Part shown: piece by piece, positions 42,601 through 51,100 of the stretch
How positions within the stretch are numbered: position 1 is the first letter of the stretch
Layout of the letters: every line of letters begins with the position of its first letter
Assembly (NCBI RefSeq): GCF_037300705.1
Contig: NZ_CP147776.1
Location: 310,001-374,000 of the forward strand
Source of the DNA: Massilia sp. W12
Lineage (GTDB): Bacteria; Pseudomonadota; Gammaproteobacteria; Burkholderiales; Burkholderiaceae_D
Reading direction: 5' to 3'
DNA: 64,000 nucleotides
The notes under the pieces: generated by a model
Seen by the model: the letters and a program-made list of their open reading frames with translations, nothing else
What the model was told of the DNA's origin: nothing
Database searches by the model: none
Made by a program: the position numbers and the translations under genes

Positions 42601-44682
42601 GCCACCGCACATTACCTGAACAGCTCGGTGAAAGAAAACCGGGGCGTCACGTTTGATGCGCAGGTGTATATCGACAAATACGCCGATGTGCGTGCAGCGG
42701 TGGGCGGCGATCTGGAAGCGGCCACGCGCCATTTCATCAGCACCGGTTTTGGCCAGGGGCGCAATGACAGCAAACTCAGCGCGGACAATTTGAGTGGCAC
42801 GAGCGGCAACGACAGCGTGCTGTCCTATGGCGGCAATGACACGCTGTGGGGTGGTTTGGGCAATGACGTGCTGGACGGCGGCGACGGCGCAGACATTGCG
42901 CGTTATGACGGCAAGCAGGGCGAATATTTGTACAGCGTGAAAGCCGGCGTCATCAGCATCAGCGACAACAACGGCGCGAACGGCAATGAAGGTGTGGATG
43001 CTCTGCGCAATATGGAAACCCTGCGTTTCATTGATCGAGACATGAATGTCACGACTTTGAACGCCTTGCGTTACGTCGCGTCGCATGCTGACTTGATCGG
43101 CGCGTTTGGCGTGAACACCGACAACGGCATGGCGCATTACCTGAACAGCTCGGTGAAAGAAAACCGGGGCGTCACGTTTGACCCGCAAACTTACATCGAC
43201 AAATACGCCGATGTGCGTGCAGCGGTGGGCGGCGATCTGGAAGCGGCCACGCTCCATTTCATCAGCACCGGCTTTGGTCAGGGCCGCAATGACAGCAAAC
43301 TCAGCGCGGACAATTTGAGTGGCACGAGCGGCAACGACAGCGTGCTGTCTTTTGGCGGCAATGACACCCTGTATGGCGGCCTGGGCAATGACGTGCTGGA
43401 CGGTGGCGACGGGGCAGATATCGCACGTTATGACGGCAAACAGGGCGAATATTTATACAGCGTGAAAGCCGGCGTCATCAGCATCAGCGACAACAACGGC
43501 GCCAACGGCAATGAAGGCGTGGATGCTTTGCGCAATATGGAAACCCTGCGCTTTGCTGATCGCGACATGAGTGTCACGACTTTGAACGTGTTGCGCTATG
43601 TGGCCTCGCATGCCGACTTGATCGGCGCCTTTGGCGTAAACACCGACAATGGTATGGCGCATTACCTGAACAGCTCGGTGAAAGAAAACCGCGCCGTGGT
43701 GTTTGATCCGCAAACCTATATCGACAAATACGCCGATGTGCGCGCGGCAGTCGGCAGCGACCTGGAAGCGGCTACGCGCCACTTCATCAGCACCGGCTTT
43801 GGCCAGGGCCGCAGCGACAATAAATTCAGCGCGGATAATCTCACCGGCACGAGCGGCAATGACAGCGTGTTGTCGTATGGCGGCAATGACACCTTGTGGG
43901 GCGGCCTGGGCAATGACGTGCTGGACGGCGGCGACGGCACAGACATTGCGCGTTATGACGGCAAGCAGGGCGAATATTTATACAGTGTGAAATCCGGTGT
44001 CATCAGCATCACCGACAACAACGGCGCCAACGGCAATGAAGGTGTGGACAGTTTGCGCAACATCGAAACCTTGCGTTTCGCCGACCGTGACATGAGCGCC
44101 ACCAGCTTGCAAGGCTTGCGCTACATCGCCTCGCATGCTGACTTGATCGGCGCCTTTGGCGTGAACGCCGACTCTGGCCTCACGCACTATCTGAACAATG
44201 CAGTGCGCGAAGGGCGCGGCGTGACGTTTGACCCGGATATTTATCTGGCCAAATACGCCGATGTGCGCAGCGCGCATGGCGTGGATCAGGAAGCGGCGAC
44301 GAAGCACTTCATCAGCACCGGCTTTGCCGCAGGGCGTAATCTGAACCTGAATGGGAATGATGTGTTGGGCGGCAGCGCGCTGGCTGATACGCTGGACGGC
44401 GGGGTTGGCAATGACACCATCACAGGCGCCGGAGGCGCGGATATCTTCCGCTTCAATGCCGCCTCAGGTCAAGATGTGTTGACCGACTTCAATCGCGCGC
44501 AGGGCGACAAGATCTGGCTCAAGAGCAATCTGAACAGTTCCGGCATTGTGAACGCGGCGGATGTCTTAAGCCGCGCCAGTGGCGTCACGAATGCCGTGAT
44601 TGATCTGGGCGGCGGCCACACCATCACCCTGACCGGGGTGGCGGCGGGCAGTTTGATCGCGAGTGATTTTGTGATTTTCTGA
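33694..44682 (+). CDS. Giant RTX protein 3 (3662 residues), the largest of the cluster
   Basis: Start (MPTYHPGPRF) supported by GAAAGGA and by alignment with genes 1 and 2. Residues about 38-118: M23-like domain; HTGNTY keeps the first His but loses the Asp, and PQLLFQV replaces PHLHFEV. About 215-310: EF-hand-rich segment (FDLDGDGNKEL, YDRNQNDVIDSGRELFG, DRNGDGVSQPSE). About 370-540: helical domain with LSEQARSLPNLHGSGMVRDL. About 540-600: the shared domain, here more divergent (IRSDMVDGK). Then eight RTX/HCBP-related modules, the first poorly conserved, and eight 175-residue units from 2250. C-terminus GQDVLTDFNRAQGDKIW to DFVIF matches gene 4 almost exactly. Probably type I secreted and calcium-stabilised; activity unknown. 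Confidence 0.9.
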   Translation: MPTYHPGPRFEMTTAYGGWQDPVSNSARQHTGNTYRAEAGTLVPAAADGVVVSSGWHKDFGNHVVLQHTFNNQKAYTLYGSLDGAMPEVGAQISLGAALGTVGNSSTGAAPQLLFQVYGDAENFNYSLPALNPENANQFPTRAQADIGASEYVEHGGAGSGSLQGAAGMPGERMAQLALSAAQPAKVIGLVFDVQPSYYSSVFNTSSLLEGSRVEFDLDGDGNKELTPWIGAGNNWLVYDRNQNDVIDSGRELFGAYTLLKNGSPAGNGMLALQELDTTKDGKLTSADVDFNKLQRWYDRNGDGVSQPSELGKVGDWIRSIDLSAQKTNVTLANGNSMAQIGGVEDFYFSASTYGMLQGLSMQDAQLQQTYRHQFTDSISLSEQARSLPNLHGSGMVRDLNQAVSLSPELGNLLTSYLQQSTRADEIAMLDNLVEKWADTSSMSSLRAQAQSLSANGVTLTYQLDGMTAGSDAANAFLRKLGVLERFMGFTYAGPEGEMRLTPLDANAGLLNVHLSAAQIKNIEEAYTLLKSDVHEGLFSAGRMHTYLDLIRSDMVDGKLKHDFSAMEQALSDALHFNPREAALDVTELVSVLGVQNPLLGWDGKSFLAQQLSSVPALEPGRQIFSAWDMSFVAQKENQSINGNYLSEILMGNDAAGYINGGAGDDMLYGLGGDDNLQGGAGNDWLDGGRGNDNMNGGSGHNQYLFYRGAGRDTIVSGNQPDSSQTVRMANDIKASDLRFFQVDDSSLRMVLKDSGDSLTISSFFFDNVNSQFKIVAGDGHVFGLQEIYALALQETSTGKDRLFGSSADDTLAGLAGNDMLDGKAGNDQISGDEGNDSLLGGEGNDSLHGGAGDDDLSGGDGADVLQGGGGKDVLRGEKGSDTYLVSKDWGTLTIQNVDVDGFGVNPDGIVFTDLASTDASFTRNDNTLLVTSMTGNDVLRVENFFTDDKRAAVENFIFADKQKWTFEDVRLKVLQTSAGADYVVGYETAQNMDGGGGDDSLHGLAGNDTLSGGSGNDSLYSGDGDDVLSGGAGDDALLGGPGADIFKFGIGYGQDSIFIIGNTEDAVNDVIQLEAGISSADVTMSNFNGGILLQLKTGDILTASGALGAPPPVISGLRYADNSFISWQDMLKQALLPSNERSALPGTNFADNISGQQENDGIYAYGGNDIVQGNLGNDTIDGGAGNDTLYGGAGNDRITGELDQNYGVAERNDLIDGGAGNDTLYGNWGDDTLDGGAGDDSLVGGDGNDVYLFGLGSGRDYVDNYGGGTDTIQLGVGVTPANLLIYKSYDTLIFGINGATDTLRTKFYDSFFGNVLGEAIKQLKFADGTVWDQAAIQSHIQAYPDAQSQTGTNAADTILGGAGNDVLNGQDGADVLQGKAGNDYLYGGAGNDVFVYELGDGDDYIAADDSAQGRVDELRLGAGIAPADVRLSMQDGSNALLSLNNGARINLDMYFSSGEAAVQRIRFADNTVWDSATIKTKLMQASETDDVIFGTDIADNLNGMAGSDRINGKNGADTLAGGAGADSLNGGEGNDLLDGGSGHDVLSGGDGNDSLQGQSGDDQLIGEAGNDTIEGGSGRDTLIGHDGADVLRGGYGDDSLLGGLGDDVYVYELNEGKDTIDNLGASNADVDTLRLGAGISTGDVLLKRDGFDFLLQIKNSDGLVLVKDYFSGADGAQAIQKIQFADNTVWDKAGIAAKLNADKWQNENLTGLRYSSNQLSGLGGNDSISGGDMADTLDGGDGNDTMFGAGGQDKLLGGAGADYLWGGDDSDTLDGGAGNDTMQGGVGQDIYMFNIGSGDDYIQSNGYDILQFGPGITPADITLTDLFSSNLVLQLNNSKDRVAVSGYNNHYGQFEVRFADSTVWNLKAIGDMLTQAKTKQIGGPGNDNLMAIDTPSLLQGGAGDDTLRGGSANDTLQGGAGFDSLNGGSGNDELIGGDNNDWLDGYYGNDLLQGGEGSDTMTGFVGNDTFIGGPGDDWLSDYSGNNVYIFGHGDGVDYVSPASIDGAQDTVQFKADVKPEDLVLRMVNNDLLIQYRDSADQIKVTSFFGDWYNVSLRFDDGQIWNRAQVQSKLIDNDPNYGDNLRYGDGANNSLDGGVGNDTLNGAAGDDSLIAGPGSDWLDGGAGNDVAIFSGKLADYQLAGRDNVIRVSAKGETDHLTRIEQLQFADRTLAVRVGTEQNDTLQVVSNQFMLGGAGDDKALFSGKHGDYSFNYSNGVITATNANGVSYLNSIESLQFTDRNITMVDGLRYLASNVDLLQLYKTDVNAALTHYLNTGALENRSATFDAAVYVNKYADVRAAVGGDMQAATLHFINTGFGQGRSDSKTSADTLYGTAGADSILAYGGNDTLWGGMSNDVLDGGDGADIVLYEGKSTEYLFSVKAGVISVGDLNGDNGNEGADIVRNVETLRFADRDMSATTLTALRYVASHADLIGAFGVNTDNALSHYLNSSVKEKRAVTFEPQVYIDKYADVRAAVGSDLEAATRHFITTGFGLGRSDSKLSADNLSGADGNDSVLSYGGNDTLYGGLGNDVLDGGDGVDIVRYDGKQGEYLYSVKAGVISVTDNNGANGNEGVDAVRNVETLRFADRDMNVSTLHTLRYVASYADLIGAFGVNADKGMEHYLNTAKSENRPATFDPQVYIDKYADVRAAVGSDLEAATRHFISTGFGQGRNDSKLSADNLSGTSGNDSMLSYGGNDTLYGGLGNDVLEGGDGVDIARYDGKQSEYLYSVKAGVISVTDNNGANGNEGVDALRNIETLRFSDRDMSVTTLNALRYVASHADLIGAFGVNTDSATAHYLNSSVKENRGVTFDAQTYIDKYADVRAAVGGDLEAATRHFITTGFGQGRNDSKLSADNLSGTTGNDSVLSYGGNDTLWGGLGNDVVDGGDGTDIARYDGKQGEYLYSVKAGVISITDNNGANGNEGVDTLRNIETLRFSDRDMSVTTLNALRYVASHADLIGAFGVNTDSATAHYLNSSVKENRGVTFDAQVYIDKYADVRAAVGGDLEAATRHFISTGFGQGRNDSKLSADNLSGTSGNDSVLSYGGNDTLWGGLGNDVLDGGDGADIARYDGKQGEYLYSVKAGVISISDNNGANGNEGVDALRNMETLRFIDRDMNVTTLNALRYVASHADLIGAFGVNTDNGMAHYLNSSVKENRGVTFDPQTYIDKYADVRAAVGGDLEAATLHFISTGFGQGRNDSKLSADNLSGTSGNDSVLSFGGNDTLYGGLGNDVLDGGDGADIARYDGKQGEYLYSVKAGVISISDNNGANGNEGVDALRNMETLRFADRDMSVTTLNVLRYVASHADLIGAFGVNTDNGMAHYLNSSVKENRAVVFDPQTYIDKYADVRAAVGSDLEAATRHFISTGFGQGRSDNKFSADNLTGTSGNDSVLSYGGNDTLWGGLGNDVLDGGDGTDIARYDGKQGEYLYSVKSGVISITDNNGANGNEGVDSLRNIETLRFADRDMSATSLQGLRYIASHADLIGAFGVNADSGLTHYLNNAVREGRGVTFDPDIYLAKYADVRSAHGVDQEAATKHFISTGFAAGRNLNLNGNDVLGGSALADTLDGGVGNDTITGAGGADIFRFNAASGQDVLTDFNRAQGDKIWLKSNLNSSGIVNAADVLSRASGVTNAVIDLGGGHTITLTGVAAGSLIASDFVIF
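40441..44682 (+). repeat. Eight tandem 525-bp units, 3' end of RTX gene 3
   Basis: Unit starts at 40441, 40966, 41491, 42016, 42541, 43066, 43591 and 44116, each 525 bp apart. Total 4242 bp, exactly two units more than in RTX genes 1 and 2. Confidence 0.95.
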
Positions 44683-45146
44683 TCTGAAAATCTGTAGGCG
44701 CTTTTTTTCCAGGCCGGCATGTAAATGCCGGCTTTTTTATTGATTAAACGGGCGAGGCGGCAACTTATTTGGGCTATGTTGCTACACCCCGGAATGCTGC
44801 TGTATGGCCTTGCGTTGGCCGCATGCATGGATCTGGAGCTTGGCATTATCCCCGGCCGGCTATGCAACATCAGTCTGAGCGGAAGAGTGGAGACGCGCAC
44901 ATGAAGGCGGCAATGAAAGCACGCCATCTTTCTGCTCATGCATGAGGTTGAAATAATATGTTTCAAAATAGAGATTGCATGCAACTTTAAAATTGCCATT
45001 TTGGCATGATATAATAATATAAATGCTTTGCATTTTTGGCGTTGTATTATAATTTTGCATGGCATTTTTCTTCTGTGTCGCCTCACGTCCCTTAAGGTGC
45101 TGGCGACCCTCTTCCTTTATTTCTTGCTTACTTCAGGCCGAGTCAG
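44683..45146. other. 464-bp intergenic region between RTX genes 3 and 4
   Basis: Starts with a terminator (44711-44738). From about 44940 it is very AT-rich, with TATAAT at 45010-45015 and 45048-45053 and three TTGCAT copies (44975, 45028, 45055). The TTGACA-N17 promoter of the other RTX genes is not present, so gene 4 seems to be controlled differently. No gene seen. Confidence 0.7.
44711..44738 (+). terminator. Rho-independent terminator after RTX gene 3
   Basis: GCCGGCAT pairs with ATGCCGGC around a GTAA loop, followed by T6. Confidence 0.9.
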
Positions 45147-48100
45147 ATGACGACAACAATCTCCAGCATTCATCAGTCACAGATCAGCAGCATGCAGGCA
45201 TTTGCACAAGCGCCCGCACACACAATGAACGCAACCGCTGTGCTTGCCTCAACGCCAAGCACATGGAGCGGCTATATCCAAAGCAAAATCGTGGATGGCA
45301 AGGTGGTGACGGATTACAGTCAAATGGAACGCGCAATCAGCGAGGATGTACGCTTGGATCCGGTGCAAACGCTGCCTTTGCTATTGCAACATCTTGACAG
45401 CATGGGCGTTACGCCTGGCAAGGTGGGCAGTTGGGATGGGCGCAATTTCATCAGTCAAACTCTGGCGCAGCTGCCTGATATGGATGCCAGTGTGTTGAGT
45501 ACGCCTAATTGGCATGTGAAACTGTTTGCCCATTGGGCGAAAGGGGATGATGGAAAAGTCAGCAGTGATTTGATGATTGGTGAAGGTCAGAGTGATGCAC
45601 TCTCAGGCTTATCTTCGCACGACTGGCTGCTGGGGCGTGGCGGCAATGATTATCTGTATGGCGGGGCAGGCAATGATTGGATAGATGGCGGTGCAGGGAA
45701 TGACTATCTTGTTGGCGAAAGTGGGGCGGATGTGTATTTCTTCGGGCGCGGTGATGGGCGCGATGTGATCCCGAAACCGGCCAATGGGCAAGACTCCAGC
45801 GAGGATTGGGTGCAGTTTACTGCAGGTGTGCAGATACAAGATCTGGTGATGCTGCGCGATGATCGCGCCTTAACAGTCGGCATTCGTGGCAGCTTGGATC
45901 AACTCAGTATCGAAGAATTTTTCAGCGGTGGAGATAAAACCAATCCGGATTTTGCGATTGGGCGTGTGGCGGGTATTCGTCTTGCCGATGGCTTGACATT
46001 GAGCAATATACAGATCGAGGACTTGGTTACCAGGGAAGCGCAAATTAATGGCAAGTTTATCGGCCGGAATGTCGCTGATCAGATGCTGGGCGGGGCTGGT
46101 CATGACAGTATGGAAGGATATGACGGAGATGACTTTTTATCCGGCAGCAGTGGTGATGATACCCAGTCAGGCGGCAATGATAACGACACTTTGCTGGGCG
46201 GCAGTGGCGATGATTGGCTCTCAGGAGAGGATGGCAACGACAATGTCCAAGGTGGCGCAGGCGATGATCAGCTGGATGGCGGTGATGGCGAAAATCTCTT
46301 GGATGGCGGCAGCGGCAATGACACGATTTACGCCAGTGGTGTGAACGACACAGTGTATTTCAATCAGGGCTGGGGGACTGACTATTTAACGCCTTCTGCA
46401 AGCACCAGCTTGGTGATGGGAGACGGCATCAGTCCGGAAGACATACAAATCAAACGAGTCAGCGCAAGCACCGTGATTTTTTCCACCCTGGATCAAAAGA
46501 ATCAAATTGTAATAGATCGATTTTACAATTATGAGGATTACAGCCAGCCTTTACATGCGTTTGGCAGCATGCAGTTTGCTAATGGCGTAGTGTGGAATCA
46601 AAGCGAAATTTTGCAAAAATTGGCCCAGGGCAGCAGCGCTGCGGATCTGATCTATGGCCCGGCGCAAGGGGCGCAGTTGAATGGCAATGCAGGCAATGAC
46701 GGACTGTATGGCGGCGCCGGCAACGATACATTGCAAGGCGGGCAAGGCAATGATTCATTAAATGGCGGCGCTGGCGCCGATCTTTTTCTGTTTGGACGTG
46801 GAGATGGTCAAGATCAGATTTCTCTGAATTGGGATCAGACTGATCAGCGCGGTGAAGACATCTTGCAATTGGCGGCAGGGATTGAAACTGCTGATGTGTC
46901 ATTGCAGCTTGTGAACTTTTCTCATCGTGACTTGCTTGTGAAAATTGCGAATAGCGATGATCAAGTATATCTGCAGAATTATTTTGAAGGAAGTCCCTTA
47001 ATCAAAGGCATCCGCTTTGCTGACGGCGCATTTTGGGATGATGCGAAGGTGCGCGAGAAATTATTTCAAGGCGGCGCTTCGCATGAGAGGATTCATGGGC
47101 TGGTGATGGGCGACGATTTCTTGCAAGGCGCTGCCGGGGATGACATTTTGATTGGCTATGATGGGGCGGATACCCTGGATGGCGGTTCAGGTTCTGATTT
47201 ATTGGATGGCGGTGGTGGCGCCGATGTGTTTTTGTTTGGACGAGGTTCCGGGCAAGACTGGATTCCTTCCGGATGGCGTGATTCGACTGGCGTTCGTGGC
47301 ACAGTTGTACTGCAGACGGGCATCGCTGAAAGCGATGTCTCATTGTGGAAAGAAGGCAATGATTTATGGCTGGAGCTGGCTGGAGGCGCGGATCGGCTGC
47401 GTATTCAACAATTTTATGTTGAAAACGCGCGGCAAGCTGACCAGGTCAAATTCGCTAATGGCGTGATCTGGTCGGCCAGTGATATGAGTGCGAAAGCAAA
47501 AGTGCTGTCCTACCAAGATGTGGTTGGCGATCTGCAGGGGGAGGCGCTGGTCGGCGGCAGTGGCCATGACAGGATGTCGGTGAATGGCGGCAAGCATTAC
47601 CTCAAAGGCTTGGCTGGCAACGATCTCTTGTACGGCGATAGCGGAGATGACACTTTGGAGGGCGGCCAGGGTAGCGACCAATTGCAGGGCGGCGCAGGCA
47701 AAAATGTTTACCGCTATGTTGCCGGGGATGGTTTTGATGAGATCCGCGTTGCCGATGGCGCACAGGATGCGGTCGAATTTGGCGCGGGCATCAAAGCAGA
47801 TCAACTGCGCATCTGGCAAACCGAAGATGATCACCTGGTATTGAGCATTAATGGCGATAAGGGACGGGTGACGCTGCGCAGCTTTTTCCAGCAGAGCTGG
47901 TCCGATTCGCAGACCTTGTTGCGCTTCGCCGATGGCGGCAGTCTTACTGTGGGACAGATTAAAAATAATCTGATGCAAACCACTGAAAGCCGGGATGCAG
48001 TGATTGGCGGCAATCTTGCCGATTTGATCAATGGCAAGGGCGGTGATGACGTTTTGGATGGTCGCGGCGGTAATGACAGCGTGCAAGGCGGGGTTGGCAA

Positions 48101-51100
48101 TGATCAAATTCTGGGCGGGCTGGGGGATGACCTCTTATCGGGACAGACTGGTGATGATACCTTGGAAAGCGGCGGCGGCAATGATACCTTGGAAGGCGGC
48201 TCTGGTAATGATTTGTTGATTTTGGATAAGGGCAAGCCCATCTATCGTTTCGCGCCAGGCGATGGCAGAGATGCGATTCAATTACAAGCCGGCGTCGGCG
48301 CTGAAGATGTGCAAGCCGTGCTGCAACTGGCGGCAGGGTTCAAGACTGAAGACGTGATTATTGTGGCGGATGGGTCAAATTTGCGCCTCACCTTTAAAGG
48401 CGGCAATGACAGCATCAGCTTGAAAAACTACCTCTACCCGGATAATAAAGGCAGCTATGCCTATCAAGGCATGCTGCAATCTTTGCGCTTTGCTGATGGA
48501 CAGATCTGGAGTGCAGCGCAGATCAGGGAAAAGGCCTTGCAAGGCGGAGTCGGGGACGATATTTTTGACTTCCATTATGGCCCGGCCATGACCATCAATG
48601 GCGGCGCCGGGAATGATTCGATTTCAGGTTCCTACTTTGATGACCGTTTGCTGGGCGGCGAAGGGAGCGACACGCTGGCGGGAGGCGTGGGAGATGACAA
48701 TCTGTCCGGCGCTGCAGGCAATGATGTGCTGTACGGCGGGGCCGGCAATGACACCCTGTCCGGAGGCGCCGGGAATGATATTTTGGGAGGCGAGGCAGGC
48801 AGCGACAGCTTTGAATTTGGCGCGGGTTTCGGGCGCGACACGATTGATAATGCGGATGCGCTGGACAGCATTATTCTGGGCGCGGCAGTGACGCCTGACG
48901 TCGTCCATCTCAAGCTTAATAACGGCAGCTTGCTTATTTCCTTTGAAGGCAATGATCGTGATGTGCTGTACTTCAATGGCGGGCAGAATACTTTGCCACA
49001 GGAAATGCGCTTTGCCGATGGCAAGGTGTGGCAGCGCACTGAGATCGTGCAAGCGATTTTGCAGGCGGGCAATGGCGGCAAGTTCACGCTGACCGAGCAA
49101 AACGATCAGATCAGCGCGGGCGCCGGAGCTGATACGCTGTTTGGCGCTGGCGGCGACGATACGCTCAGCGGCGGCGCCGGCAATGACCAGTTGGATGGCG
49201 GGGACGGTAATGACAGCTATCTGTTTCAAACCGGGTTTGGCCAAGATGAAATCAAACACAGCCTGACGCAAGGCTTGAATGAGCAGGATGTCTTGCAATT
49301 CGGCGCAGGCATCATCCCGTCCCGGATGGTGTTGCAAAGAAGCGGACAGGATTTGCAGATCAGTCTGCGCAACAGCAGTGACAGCATTTTGTTGCGCGAT
49401 TATTTCAACTTTGAAAGCAATCCGGCTTACCGCCCTGAGTTATTGCGCTTTGAACGCGGGTTTACCTTGGATAAGCAAGCGGTGCTGGCGCGCTTGCAAG
49501 GCACCGGCAAGAACGGTAATGACATTCTGTATGGCACGGATGGAGCGGATCTGCTCGACGCCGGCGGCGGCTTGAATGTTGTCAATGGCGGCGGGGGTAA
49601 CGATACCCTGGTTTCCGGCTTTGAGGATGACGCCATGGATGGCGGCGCCGGTCTGGATCGCGCGATTTTCCATGGAAAGTTGAACGATTACAACTTTGAC
49701 TGGTGGCGCGATGTGTTGACGGTCAACAGCGATGCGAATGGCAAAGACATTTTGCGTGGCATCGAAACGTTGCAATTCACAGACCGCAGCGTGATGGTGG
49801 TGGATGGTTTGCGTTATATCGCTTCCTACGGTGATTTAATTCATGCATATAAAGGCAATGCCCAAGCCGGCTTGACGCACTATTGGACATGGGGGGTGTT
49901 CGAGGGGCGCACGGAAAGCTTCAATCCGCAAGTTTATCTGGACAAATACGCAGACGTGCGCGCAGCCGGAGGCAATGATCTGCAAGCGGCAACCTTGCAT
50001 TTCATTAACAGCGGTTTTGCGCTTGGCCGTAATGACAGCATGAGCAGCGCGGATAATCTGAATGGCACGGCAGGCAATGACAGCATCCTCTCGTATGGCG
50101 GCAATGACACGATCCGGGGCGCTGGCGGCAATGATGTGCTGGATGGCGGCGCAGGCGTGGATCTGGTGCGCTTTGATGGCAAGCTGGGCGAATACAGTTT
50201 TAACGTTAAGGCAGGTCTGATCAGCAGCCGCGATATCACGCTCAGCAATGGCGATGAAGGGGCTGACAGCCTCAGTAATATCGAGATTTTGCGCTTTACG
50301 GATCGTGATGTGACGGTCAATATGCTGAATCACTTGCGCTATATCGCTTCGTATGGCGATTTGATCAATGCGTTTAAAACCGATGTGGATGCCGGCTTTA
50401 CTCATTACTTGAATAATAGCGTCAAGGAGGGGCGCAGCATCACCTTTGATCCGCAAACCTATTTGGAAAAATATGCGGATGTGCGCGCCCTGGCCGGGAA
50501 TGATTTGGAACTAGCGACCCGGCATTTCATCAGCGCGGGCTTTGCTTTGAATCGTAATGACAGCAAAACCAGCAACGATGATTTGCGTGGCACAGACGGA
50601 AGCGACAATATCCTTGCATACGGGGGTAATGACACCGTACAAGCCGGCGCCGGCAACGACAGTATCACCGGCGGTTTGGGGAATGACCAGATTCATGGCG
50701 GGACAGGGGTTGACACTGCGGTTTATCAAGATCATTTGAGCGACTACAGCTTCAGCGTCAGCAAAGGCGTGATCAGCGTGACTGATAACTACCTCAAAAA
50801 TGGCGATGAAGGGACGGACAGTGTGAGCAGTGTCGAATTCCTGAAATTCGGCGACCGCACAATGGATGTCAGCGCCTATAACACGCTGCGCTATGTGGCT
50901 TCATATAGCGATTTGATCAGTGGCTTTGGCGTCAATACGGACGCCGGCCTGCAGCATTATCTGGGCAGGTCGGTCAAAGAAGCGCGCAGCATAAGCTTTG
51001 ATACCCAGGTGTATATCGATAAATATGCCGATGTGCGTGCGGCAGTGGGGGCGGATCTTGAAGCTGCCGTGCGCCACTTTATCGCGCTTGGCTACAATCA

